From Simmondsia chinensis (Eukaryota; Streptophyta; Magnoliopsida; Caryophyllales; Simmondsiaceae): a DNA stretch of 64,000 nt. Below the pieces are notes generated by a model, which ran no database searches, was not told the origin of the DNA, and saw only the letters and a program-made list of their open reading frames with translations. This document shows, one piece after another, positions 1 through 9,800 of this stretch. The first letter of the stretch is position 1; every line of letters begins with the position of its first letter. The stretch lies in contig JAGTTD010000006.1 in assembly GCA_018398585.1 (NCBI GenBank), positions 1,252,501 to 1,316,500 of the forward strand, read 5' to 3'. The position numbers were made by a program, and so were the translations under genes.

Positions 1-679
1 TAGTATATTATACAATGTTAGCACGCGCTTTCTCTCTCCAAAAACGGTTCCCCTCCCCTGCCACCTCATCCACCCCCTTCTAGCCGCGCATGGCAGTGCG
101 TTCAGCATCCTCCACCGCCATCATCGCAGCCCCAGGGTAGCTGGCCTATCTTCTCCCCTGTCGTAACACCCACTTTCTTTTTGTTTTTTTGACGGCCCTC
201 ATTTTGGTGGTGATATTCCAGATCTTGAATCCTGGTATCTGGGGTTGCATGGGTCATTTCCCGGTAAATCTCGCAGCGTTGGTCCTGAGATTGGTGTCAC
301 CGTGCTCACCTCCATCTCCAACAGCGGCATCAGAGCTTCCCTTCAGTTGATGCATTGGTTGATGCCACCTGTTTCAGCCGCTTTCCTGCCGCCTTCATGC
401 TCCGATGTTGTGCTCAACTCCTGTTGTGGCGCCGGACCTTTGAGGCCTCCTTTCAGTTGGGGCGTGGGTGGTGGCGCTGTATTCAACTCCAGTGCTTCCC
501 CTCCCTACTCTGATTACTTTTGCGCTTCGATTCAGGTGGTCACCAACTCACCGCCGTCAGTACCATTATCTCATACTATACTGGCTTTGCGAATTCATGA
601 AAGGAACAGTAGCTCGCCAGTGCTCGGGCAAGGAAAAACTTCTTTTCATTTTTGTGAATCAGTGGATGAAGATCTAATT
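1..679. other. no gene seen; C-rich DNA upstream of a LINE remnant
   Basis: This stretch is C/T-rich at its left end and has short open frames on both strands with no recognisable protein. It runs directly into the RRM-like LINE ORF1 remnant that starts near 680, so it may be the decayed 5' part of that element. That link is inference only. Confidence 0.4.
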
Positions 680-1560
680 CTCGGACCATGAGGTGGTCGT
701 GGATTCTTTTGTGCCGCATAAAACAAGAAAGTTGAAAAATGATAAGTTTGGACTTGTGAGGTTTAGAAGCAGGGAGGAAGCTGAATTAGCCATTAGGGAA
801 ACAAATGGATCCTGGATCGGTAGCAAGAAATTGAAGGTGTGTAGGCCAAGGTTCAAAAGAGGAGCCAACAAGAGCCGTAGAGAGAAACTGAGTAATGGTG
901 ACTGTGATTTAAACGATCGGCAAAATGCAAATGGGAATTAGAGAACTTTTGTTGGTGTGGTCAAAGAATGTGGACAAGGGATGTCTGAGTTAAACTCATT
1001 GAACGCCAAGAATGGTACTAAAGAGGTGATAATCGGAAAGGCAAGAAGAGCCAGAGTAACAAAAGAGATTGTGAAGGACATGAGAGTTTATCGAAAAATC
1101 ATTCATTTGGAACTGGTAGATGAGAATATTAGTAAGTGAGAAGGAGTCTGGCTACTGAAACTAGGTTGGAGACTCGATCGGAAGCAACCTCATTTAGACT
1201 TCATGAGGAGGGGATCAACTTCTCAGAAATTTGTACAATTGGTGGCGGAAAATTCCTTCTCACCTTTGCATGGTAGAAGATAAGGAGACCTTTTTTCTGT
1301 TAAAGGTGCCTTGGAAGAATAACTGGTTTAAGAAAATATTTGTTTGGACCAAATTTAAGCAAAATCTAAAGAGAAAAACCTAGTTTGCTTGTAATGGGAT
1401 GCCTCTTCAGGCGTGATCCCCTAATAATTTAAAGAAAATTGCCGACAGTGGGGTTCAATCCTGGCAGTGGACAAACTATGTCATAGCTTCATAGCTTCAA
1501 GTCATTTGACGTTGGAAGAGTCCTCATCCAAACCGAGCTACCAGAATCAGTCAAGGATGT
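680..1560 (+). mobile_element. decayed LINE (non-LTR retrotransposon) ORF1 with RRM-like domain
   Basis: At about 693-860 the plus strand encodes an RNA-recognition-like block. It has a VDSFVPHKTRK stretch followed by KFGLVRFRSREEAELAI and an NGSWIGSKKLKV strand, the pattern of the RRM at the start of many plant LINE ORF1 proteins. A basic region follows to 1139. At about 1447-1560, across a frameshift, come WGSILAVD and then FDVGRVLIQTELPE, a pattern typical of the later part of plant LINE ORF1. Stops and frameshifts separate the blocks, so the element is dead. The RRM identification is fairly sure; assigning all blocks to one element is inferred from order and strand. Confidence 0.6.
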
Positions 1561-2736
1561 TGTGGTTAGATAAGTTTCTTCCTACGTTTTGAAATAATTG
1601 CAAATTGCTAAAAAAATTTCGCTTCTCATCTGCCAATTTCCTGGCAACCATACGAGACGGCGAATGCCCACTTCCCATGAATTCCAATTTTCCGCATCAA
1701 CTTCCGATAAGCAAACAAGGTTTTGTATCTACTTTATGGACAGTTGATGCAGCAGAAAATTGAGAGCAAAAAATTCAGAAGTGAAGAAGGGCAGTTTTTG
1801 GCGGGAAAATAAGCGACCGTTGAGGCACGTGGGAGGCACATGGCGGTCGTTAGTGCTCGTGAGCGGCACGTGCTAGGAGCGCAGAGCAATTTTCTGTTCT
1901 TTTGCGATTTCTGCATTATTTTTAATTCCTTAATTTCAATTATAATTTTTCTGAGATCATATATGAGCTTGTTTGGATGTAATTAGGGTTTTTATGCAAT
2001 GAAACAATCTCTTATCTTCTCTCCTCTTCAATTCTTTTCTTATTCTCTATCTCTCTAATCCCTAAATTGAAGTGTTGGTGTTACATTATCAATTTTCCTG
2101 TATCAACAGTTAACACAAGAATTGAACTCTCGAAGTACAACCTCTCATAGGAATTCAATCCCTATATTAAAGCAAACAACGCCGAAATGTAGTGATCAGA
2201 TGAGAAAATGCAAACAAAATGTCAAGATGTTGACGAATTGAACCTGATTTTGTGGACTCGAACACAGCATCAACACAGTCCAAGTCAGTGATTGGCAGCA
2301 AATGAACACAAAATTGAACGAAGGAGCACAAATAGTATAAATTATTAGTGATTGATGGCAAAATTGAGTCAAATTAGCATTAATTAGCCGAAAATTTAGA
2401 AATTGAATTCCATGGACGAACCCTAGGTTTAGAGTAGTTGGTACTTACAGTGAGAAAATGGAGAGAGAAAGGAGAACAGAGAGTCCCTACGGTGCCCTGA
2501 CGTGGGCAATGAATTTAGCAGCTGCAAATGGCGGTGGCGCTTGGACAAGCTCAGGGGTTTATTTGAACTCGTACGGTTTGGTTTCTACGTGAATTAAATT
2601 TTTCAAAAGATTATATTTTAATTGCTAACTAATTTTTATTTCTCGTATTTTGCTTACTTTTTATAAATTTATACTTTTTGCAAATTAAATAAGACCCGTG
2701 TTGCTAGTTGTTGAGGAGTGGGGTCAAAGTGTAAAT
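1561..2736. other. no gene seen; AT-rich intergenic DNA
   Basis: Only short, unrecognisable open frames occur on both strands. The AT-rich sequence may include more decayed retrotransposon, since LINE-derived pieces lie on either side, but no terminal repeats or protein motifs could be picked out. Confidence 0.4.
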
Positions 2737-2910
2737 GGAGACAAGAGACAACAGTATAAATAAGCCAATAAGGAAGTTAAGATAGTAGTAAGAGGTGCAC
2801 AATCCAAAGCCTTCGAGAAGTTCTATAAAAGGCTAGATACATATGAGGGGGTTAGGGACCTCTGTAGAATTGCAAAAACAAAAGAGAGGAGGACTGGAGA
2901 CCTGGACTAA
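2737..2910 (+). mobile_element. fragment of a LINE-type reverse transcriptase polyprotein
   Basis: One reading frame of 58 codons encodes a basic stretch reading KAFEKFYKRLDTYEGVRDL and then RIAKTKERRTGDLD, ending at TAA. This matches the YKRLDTKEGEKDIYRIAKARERKTRDL-type block just before the reverse transcriptase domain in plant LINE polyproteins. An in-frame TAA near its start and the absence of any RT domain downstream show that it is a dead fragment. It is on the same strand as the ORF1 remnant at 680-1560 and could come from the same element. Confidence 0.55.
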
Positions 2911-3100
2911 GTTGTCTTGCTTGCATGCTTATTTGTCTAAATACCTGTATGCTTACTTGCTATATGCCCACACGTTTTATATGTCTTGCATGCTTTTGTG
3001 ATCTGCATACGTGCTTTACGTGCTCTATTTACTCTACTTACGTGCCCTTCTTAACTATCAATTATTAGGCTAGAGATCCTCGAAAATAGCATCTCATAAG

Positions 3101-3203
3101 GGCCCCGCCTTGGGGGGGTAAGGTTGCGTACATTCTACCCCTCTTCAACCCTGCGTACGCATAGGCCCTTGAGGTACCGGAGACTGTTACTGTTGTTGTT
3201 GCT
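3101..3203 (+). repeat. SINE 3' body with TTG-repeat tail
   Basis: This holds GGTAAGGTTGCGTACATTC, a pyrimidine-rich stretch, a CCTGCGTACGCATAGG block, CCCTTGAGG and then a short TTGTTG tail. It is the same 3' module seen in the 5S-headed SINEs in this window, more diverged, and no 5S part is present. It resembles the 3' half of plant SINEs of the Au/TS kind. No convincing target-site duplication was found. Confidence 0.5.
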
Positions 3204-3220
3204 AGTTATTGAAAAACATT

Positions 3221-3482
3221 TATCATCTAACTAAAAAGCAACATACCTAGTGCCCCGATGGCTCCCACTTAAGCAAGGTCTGGAAGGGGCGGATGTACGC
3301 AGCCTTCCCCCTTCAGTGTATTACCCCTGAAGAGAGGTCGTTTCCTAGTGCCCCTGACCTGAGGGTGAGGATTTCTCAAGAGATCACCCATCCTGATACT
3401 ACTATCGCCCAAGCACGCTTAACTTTGAAGTTTTTAAAGGGGTCTTGTAATGGTACCCCATTCACGGTATCATCTAAATAAA
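3221..3482 (-). mobile_element. 5S rRNA-derived SINE, copy C (minus strand)
   Basis: The element occupies about 3236-3467 and reads on the minus strand. Its 5' part matches the internal promoter half of plant 5S rRNA: AAAGTTAAGCGTGCTTGGGC, then a GATAGTAGTATCAGGATGGG block. A spacer follows with GGGGCACTAGGAAACGACC and the CTGAAGGGGGAAGGCTGCG motif shared with the other copies, then GTGGGAGCC and GGCACTAGGTATGTTGC. It is flanked by imperfect 15-bp direct repeats, TATCATCTAACTAAA at 3221-3235 and TATCATCTAAATAAA at 3468-3482. Long duplications of this kind indicate retroposition and argue against an LTR of the Cassandra type. Confidence 0.75.
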
Positions 3483-3644
3483 CATATTTATTACATTGAA
3501 TACTTTGAGGTTTGAAATTTTTTTTTAAAAAGGTATTACAAATAATTTTTGGGTATTTAATTATTTAATGGTAAAAGAAAGTGTCGAATACTCACATGTA
3601 AACTAATTTGGAATTGTGAAATTGAGGGGATTAAATTTAGCATT

Positions 3645-4330
3645 GTCAATGATACAGGCAAAAGCTAGTTTCACGTATGTGATTAGCTAAACAAATGCCA
3701 ATTTATATATCAAAAGAGCTACTCCACCGACGGTCAATTGATTTTGGGATGGAACCTCCTTTGGTCTGTAACATTGGTATCAGAGCCGTCGGTCTTGCGT
3801 GCATGGATTGCCAGTCATGTGGGGGGCTGATGCTGTTCACTGGTCATATGAGGGGCCAATGTCATCTAGTCTTATGAGAGGCCTGTGTATAATGTGTTGC
3901 AAATTCGATTACCACATTTGAAGGAGTTCATTATCGATCTCATAAAAGTACATGGGTCTGCTTTTGAGTTGATCTCAGCCTAGTAAAGTCTTGGGCCCTG
4001 GTTGATGTAGTTGTGCGGTCTCTCATCCCGAGTCCCAAATGGTGACGCCGGTATTTCAGTGTTTGCCTGAGACTATAATAATTATAGTGCAAAGCCATGT
4101 CCATTGCGTGGTGGTGAAGCCGAAATTGTAGTGTCGCCCATGACTATAAATTTAGTACAAAGCCAACTCAAGTTGACGCAAGATGCGGAGCGTGGTGATC
4201 TGATACAGACAAAAGCTCATCCCACGTAGGTGAGTTAGTTAAACAAATAGCAATTTATATATCAAACGAGCTACTCCACCCATTACCAATTGGTTTTGGG
4301 ACGGGACCTCCTTTGGTTTGTAATAGTCAA
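3645..4330 (+). mobile_element. complete TRIM (terminal-repeat retrotransposon in miniature)
   Basis: Two direct repeats of 124 bp (3650-3773) and 125 bp (4201-4325) start with TGATACAG and end with GTAACA or GTAATA. Directly after the left repeat, at 3775-3786, is TGGTATCAGAGC, complementary to the 3' end of initiator methionine tRNA, the usual plant primer-binding site. A purine-rich GCGGAGCGTGGTGA lies just before the right repeat and may be the polypurine tract. The 5-bp GTCAA occurs on both sides (3645-3649 and 4326-4330). The 427-bp interior has no coding capacity, so the element depends on enzymes from elsewhere. It contains two diverged copies of a unit of about 75 bp around 4045-4170, each ending in a CAAAGCCA motif. 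Confidence 0.88.
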
Positions 4331-5330
4331 TGGATATACTACTGTTAAAAGTTAGGGTTAGTTATTTGTAGTACCTCGATGTTTATGAAAGTAATAAAAG
4401 GATTCGTGAGCTATTTGATTTATTTTTTATTACCTTATATTTTGCTCATATTAATAAATATGGTCGTCGTGGCAAAAGACATGCTTACTTAGAATTAGTG
4501 GCAAAAATAAAGATTTGTAGCTTGCAAATAAAGGAACCAATTGCTCGCCAGCGGGTTTTACAACCACTTTACAAACTCTTCAATTTATCTTACACCCGTT
4601 TGTGCCTTTTGTACGACACGTGAGTCGGGAAGGAGAGACGTCATTTGAAGACGACTATATGAAATAGCTTAAGCGTCCATGTGCATAGCTTTATCCTTTC
4701 AACTTGCAGGTTTGGATAGTTTGAATATCAGAGATCGACTGAAAGGAAGGGGAATGTCCTCGAACTCGAGGGCATAGTATATGTTGCACTCCAAGGACTT
4801 ATTGCATATGTTTTTTCAGTACCCCCGGTCTTCAAAGGTTTAGGCTTAGCGCGATTAAGGGGGTGGACACTAAGAGCAAAAGCTTGGATTGGTTTAAAGG
4901 CATTTATTCGCAATAGACTGGGTGTAAGTAAAGCAAGCGTTAATGCCTAATTGCAATGGTCAATCACTAACGAGCCGAGAAGAGTAAGATAATATTAGGG
5001 GGCTCCGGTCAATATGAAAGTGAGGTGACATGAGAAATTCAAAAGACGATTAGGTTTCAGTTTAATTTCTCAGGGTTGGAATGTCATCATGTGGCTTGTT
5101 TTGGTTTGCGTTTATGTTGTTTTGATATGTTGCTTAAGCGTTGTTGCTTTTTCTAGTTTGCTGGAGTGATTTATGTCCGGCGATGTGTGATGGAGTTTTG
5201 CTTGGTTTGTTGGTCGGCTAGTCTTCTTTGGCATGCTACAGCTGGAGTTTTTAAACCTACCTTTTTCGGTTTTGATGAGCTTATAACTTCATTTGGTTTT
5301 AATTTTGATTCTTATCTGGGTTCATTGTAG
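4331..5330. other. no gene seen; intergenic DNA
   Basis: No open frame here looks like a protein and no terminal repeats were recognised. The sequence lies between the TRIM and a run of MITE-like inverted repeats and appears to be ordinary intergenic DNA. Confidence 0.4.
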
Positions 5331-5333
5331 TTA

Positions 5334-5464
5334 AATTTGGAGGATAAAGGGGGTAATTTTTTACCCTTATTTGGCAAAATTTTTTAAGGGTAATGGGGGA
5401 CAAAATCTTACCCCTCGTTACCCTAATTTGCCCCCTTTATCCCTATTTTTTAACCTCCAAATTG
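5334..5464. repeat. small foldback MITE-like element
   Basis: The left arm AATTTGGAGGATAAAGGGGG at about 5333 is answered by an inverted arm containing CCCCCTTTATCC, then TTAACCTCCAAATT, ending near 5464. The interior is short and T/A-rich with repeated TTACCC motifs. Similar fragments with GCCACACAAGGGT and GCCAAACAAGAGT follow to about 5720. No target duplication was confirmed. Confidence 0.55.
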
Positions 5465-5759
5465 GAAGGTAAAAATGAGGTAGGATAAATTTAAAAAAAA
5501 ATTTGGACTATTTTGCATTTATTTTAACTATAACTCTCTTTACTATAATCTCTTCACCCAATTGCCACACAAGGGTTCCTCATTTACTTTTTTTTTTTTT
5601 TTTTTGCCTTTATTCATTTTAATTTGACATATTCAAACGAGGGTAGGATATTACCTTACCATCCCCTTCTTTATTTTCTTTTATCTAATTGCCAAACAAG
5701 AGTAGGAGATAAAGTTCCGGTATTTACCATTAAAATAAAAAAAGGGCTACTTACACAAA

Positions 5760-6113
5760 ACGTCCCTATACTTTGTTCATTGTGTTAATTTAGTTTATGT
5801 ACTTCTAATTATGTCAATTTAATTCATGTACAATTCAAAACATGTCAATTTGGTTCCTATAGAAAAATTTATATTAAGTTTTTAATAAAAGTTTTAATGG
5901 TTCGGCAGCAAGTTGGGTTAAATTGAGTAATTAGATGAATTTATAATAAGTTACTTGTATCTAACATAATTTTACTATTTAAAAATATGTTATTAACTTA
6001 ACTTAAAGTTGCTCAAATGACCAAATTGACTCATTTTGAATTGTACAGGGACTAATTTGACACAATTAAAAGTACAACGACTAAATTAACACAATAAATA
6101 AAGTACAAGAACC
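5760..6113. repeat. long-TIR foldback element in the CALS10 upstream region
   Basis: Inverted arms of about 95 bp each (5761-5855 and 6018-6112) share blocks such as ATTGTGTTAATTTAG, GTACAATTCAAAA and TGTCAATTTGG with their reverse complements. The core of about 160 bp is AT-rich and non-coding. This is the form of a non-autonomous DNA transposon with long terminal inverted repeats. It sits about 750 bp before the CALS10 start codon, close to or inside the promoter. The superfamily is not assigned because no duplication was found. Confidence 0.7.
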
Positions 6114-6329
6114 TTTAATATAAATAATATTATTTTTTATAAATTATATTATTATTCTAATAATAATAATTTTTTTCAAGACAATAACGCTATTCATACT
6201 TCAATTACAAATATTAACTCAGAAAATCGTCATGATAATTTAAAAAAGAAATCATTGTCGTAAGGGTGAGATGTGGAGAAGCAACAATTACGCTACTCAT
6301 GCTAAGCAAACGCAATTGAATTTTAGTAA

Positions 6330-6868
6330 CTGAATCGAATTTCAGATCTCTTCACACTTCATTCCTGCGTCTATCCATTTCTTCGGTCACTTTCCTTTCA
6401 ATTTCTCTCTCAATTCTCCGATCTACACCTCTAAACCCTAAAATTTCATCCACAAATTCACAGATCATTTGCATTCTGACCTAAATTCTGCAGTTCTCTC
6501 CGATTCGATCAGAATTTGGTTAATTTCTGATAATTTGAGGTGTCGATTTCAACGTCCGAGCTAGGGTTTGTGAGGTTCGAGGCCTGTTAGTTTATGATAT
6601 TCTGAGTTGTCGATATATCTGGAGCTATCTCCAATTTCATCACAATCTGCTTAGTTTTTGACAATTTGAAGTCGATTTCATGGTCGGAGGTAGGGTTCGT
6701 AAGGCTTGAGGACTGTTAGTTCCCGATAATTTGAGTTGTCGATTTGATCCTTTTTTTTACTTCATGTGCTAAAATCTGGAATTGTCTCCGATTTGATCTC
6801 AAGTTTCTTACTTTCTGACAGTTTGAGGTGGATTTCATGATCGGAGCTAGGGTTTGTAAGGTTTAAGG
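6330..6868 (+). promoter_or_regulatory. CALS10 5' leader with triplicated unit and upstream ORFs
   Basis: A CT-rich stretch with an AAACCCTAA telo-box-like motif near 6434 suggests the transcription start region around 6340-6440. Three imperfect copies of a unit of about 95 bp follow at roughly 6494-6590, 6624-6720 and 6778-6875. Each contains a (T/G)TCTCC-type start, a GACAATTTGA-like block, GTCGATTTCA-like sequence, an AGGGTTYGT motif and a GAGG...TGTTAG end. In the third copy this end reads AAGGATGGTTAG and supplies the CALS10 start codon. Copies two and three each carry a nine-codon upstream ORF, at 6680-6709 and 6837-6866. The second stops two bases before the main ATG. Transcript boundaries are inferred, and a spliced leader cannot be excluded. 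Confidence 0.6.
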
Positions 6869-9800
6869 ATGGTTAGGGTTCACGACAACTGGGAACGCCT
6901 AGTTCGAGCCACTCTCCGGCGAGAGCAGCTCCGAACCACCGGTCCTGGACATGAACGACAGGCGACCGGGCTCGCAGGGGCAGTTCCGCCGTCGCTGGGC
7001 AGGGCGTCCAACATCAATGCTATTCTTCAGGCCGCTGATGAGGTGCAAGAGGAAGATGCCAATGTTGCACGAATTTGTAAGTTTTATAAGTTAGTATTGT
7101 GTTAGTAGCTTAATTTTGGTGTATATATCCGACTTTCCTCATGTTTGTAGTTTAGGAGCTTATAATTGGTGAATTTAGGGGTGTAAATGAGTCGAACAGG
7201 CTTGTCAAAAAGCTTGAAAAGCTCTGTTGGTTTTGAGCTGAAGCCGAGCTAAACTGGCTCACATAGCTTGTAAGCCGAGTCCGAACGTAATGAAGCTCGA
7301 GCTCGCAAGCGTAAGCGAGCCTATCTAGATATAATTTATTTGTTCAAATATGTCCAAATAAGCCAAGCCCCAGTCTAAATGAGCTGAGACTGAGCCTAGA
7401 TTGAGCTCAAATGAGTCTAATATTGCAAGCTTAGTTTGATGTTCATTGAGCCGGGTTAGAGCTCAACTGAGCCGAGCCCGAACCTATCACGAGCTAGCTC
7501 TAGCTTGAAGTTTCTAAGCTTAGAGAGCATCGACCTGAATCCAAGTCGAGCTAAATGTAATCGGGCTGAGCCTCAAGCCTGACGAGCTCGGGCTCGTCTC
7601 GGCTCAAATACACGCCTAGGTCAGTTTATTACTCTAAAGTGTTGATTGGGCATAATTGGTAATTTGTAGCACGGGTCTTGTAGTTCTAGGGGTTATAAAA
7701 GGGGACTTGACTGTAATGAGCTCATGCTAATTGTTATGAACTCCCATTATGAGTAACGGTAGACTTTGGTCTCACTTTTCGTCCTACAAGTTTTTAAATT
7801 TGAGTTATTTGGATTCTGTCACGATCAAGCTTACTTGGTTTTAAGTAGCGTGCAAAAAGGAAAACAGATAATGTTCAAAATGCTGAAGAGAGTGAGTTAA
7901 TTCAAAATGTTGAATTTCTTCTCTGTATCAGATGTAAACCAGCGGTTGATGTGCACTTCATAAATGTGCTTGCTTTACTGACTGGAAGCAGATCAGTGAG
8001 CTAGAGGACGTATGTATCAGTTTTGCGTGGTCAGATTAAAAGATAGTTGATACTGGCCATGTATGGTTTTGATAGGTAGGAAGAACGTTATGAGAGCTAA
8101 CATGGATTGGTTCCATCCTTCTGCGTGACTCTCTTAAGTCAACCTAGCCACTGAAAGAGTACACACACTAGAATCTACCAAGAAAAACATTCGTTGATCT
8201 TCCTCAATCATTGTCTTTGCATAAAAAAAAATGTTTCCAAAGAAAAAAAGGAATGAAAATTTAGAGAGAAGTTTCCATACCCAATTTGCAGGTTACCGTG
8301 TTTGCAAATGCACCACTAAATTGCTGGGGGAACTGGCATCCATGTTTCAGGCTCGTAAGAGCCTCATACCTAAATCTCCAGGGTGGCCTACATCTGGGCA
8401 TAGAGAAGACAGCCTGATTCATCATGATTTTTTAGAAAGCAATACCTATTGGCTAAGTTGAAATTTGTTTATTTGTTCTCTTGTTGGGATGAAGGGGTTA
8501 ATTGTCACAACCTTGGCATGTACTTTTTAATTTACTGTAGCCCACGTGAAAAGCTTATTTTAGGGGTAATATTTGAGTTTCATATGTCTTGTGAGAATAA
8601 TCCAGCTCACCACTTTTTTTGTAACCCTAAACAATAGCATTTGATTGAAATCTCATCTGTATTCAACCTTTGGCTGTCTTACCCTATTCCCTGTTCCAGT
8701 AATCATGAGTTTCCTGCAGTAAGGATGAATATATGTGTTTGTAAAGATCATATATGGTGCACTGTCTTTCTAAAGCAGAAGCTTAATCAGACCGAGGGGC
8801 GCGGAGTCTGTAAGCGTTGTGGAATTTAAAGTATTGTATTGAATTATTGAGTAAAAACATACATCAGAATGATACAATCCTCTAAGACATATATACAATT
8901 GTGGTTGAGAAGCAAAGAAGGAAGAAATATACCTTTCCTAAACTAATCCCTTTGATTAAGGAAATTGGTAGCAATTCCCATGATCATAGGAATTGATACT
9001 GGTTTCCTATTCTTATTATAGGAAAGAAAATAATCCTATTCTTATTCTAGGAAAGAAAATATTCACCCCAATACTACGTACTACACACATGCTTTCCCAC
9101 ACTTCCCCTCAAGCTGGTGAATAGGCATTTTCCATTCCCAGCTTACAAATAAGTTCTTGAAATGGTATAGTGTTTAAGCCTTGAGTCAGCATGTCTGCAA
9201 GTTGTCCCTTGGGTGAGACATAAGGTCTGCAAATTAGCCCACTATTTAGTTTCTCCTTTATGAAGTGTCTGTCCACTTCAATGTGTTTTGTCCTGTTATG
9301 TTGCACAGGGTTGTGTGCAGTGCTGATTGCTGATTTATTGTTACAATATAGTCTCATTGGTCCATCCCACTTGATCTTGAGGTCTTCGAAAATGATCTTC
9401 AACCATAGTAATTCACAGATGCCGTGAGTCATTGCTTTAAACTCTGCTTCAGTACTTGATATTGCCACCACGTTCCTTTTTTTTTTACTTCTCCAAGTCA
9501 CAAGATTACCCCCTAGGAAAGTGCAGTAGCCTGTGGTGGATCTTCTGTCAATCACAGATCCTGCATAATCAGCATCTGTATATGCTTCCAGTACCAGTCC
9601 TATATTTCTTTTGAACAAGATTCCCTTCCCAGGATTGGCCTTCAAGTAGTGTAGTATTCGATAGACAGCCTGTAGGTGTACTTCTTTAGGAAAATGCATA
9701 AACTGGCTTATCACACTTACAACATGTGCTATATTTGGCATTGTATGTGAGAGGTAGATGAGTCTTCCAACTAATCTCTGGTACATTGCTTTCTCTATAG

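Noticed and set aside
8231..8829. Open frames of 62-76 codons in CALS10 intron 1
   Set aside because: There is no family resemblance, no splice sites joining them to CALS10, and lengths expected by chance.
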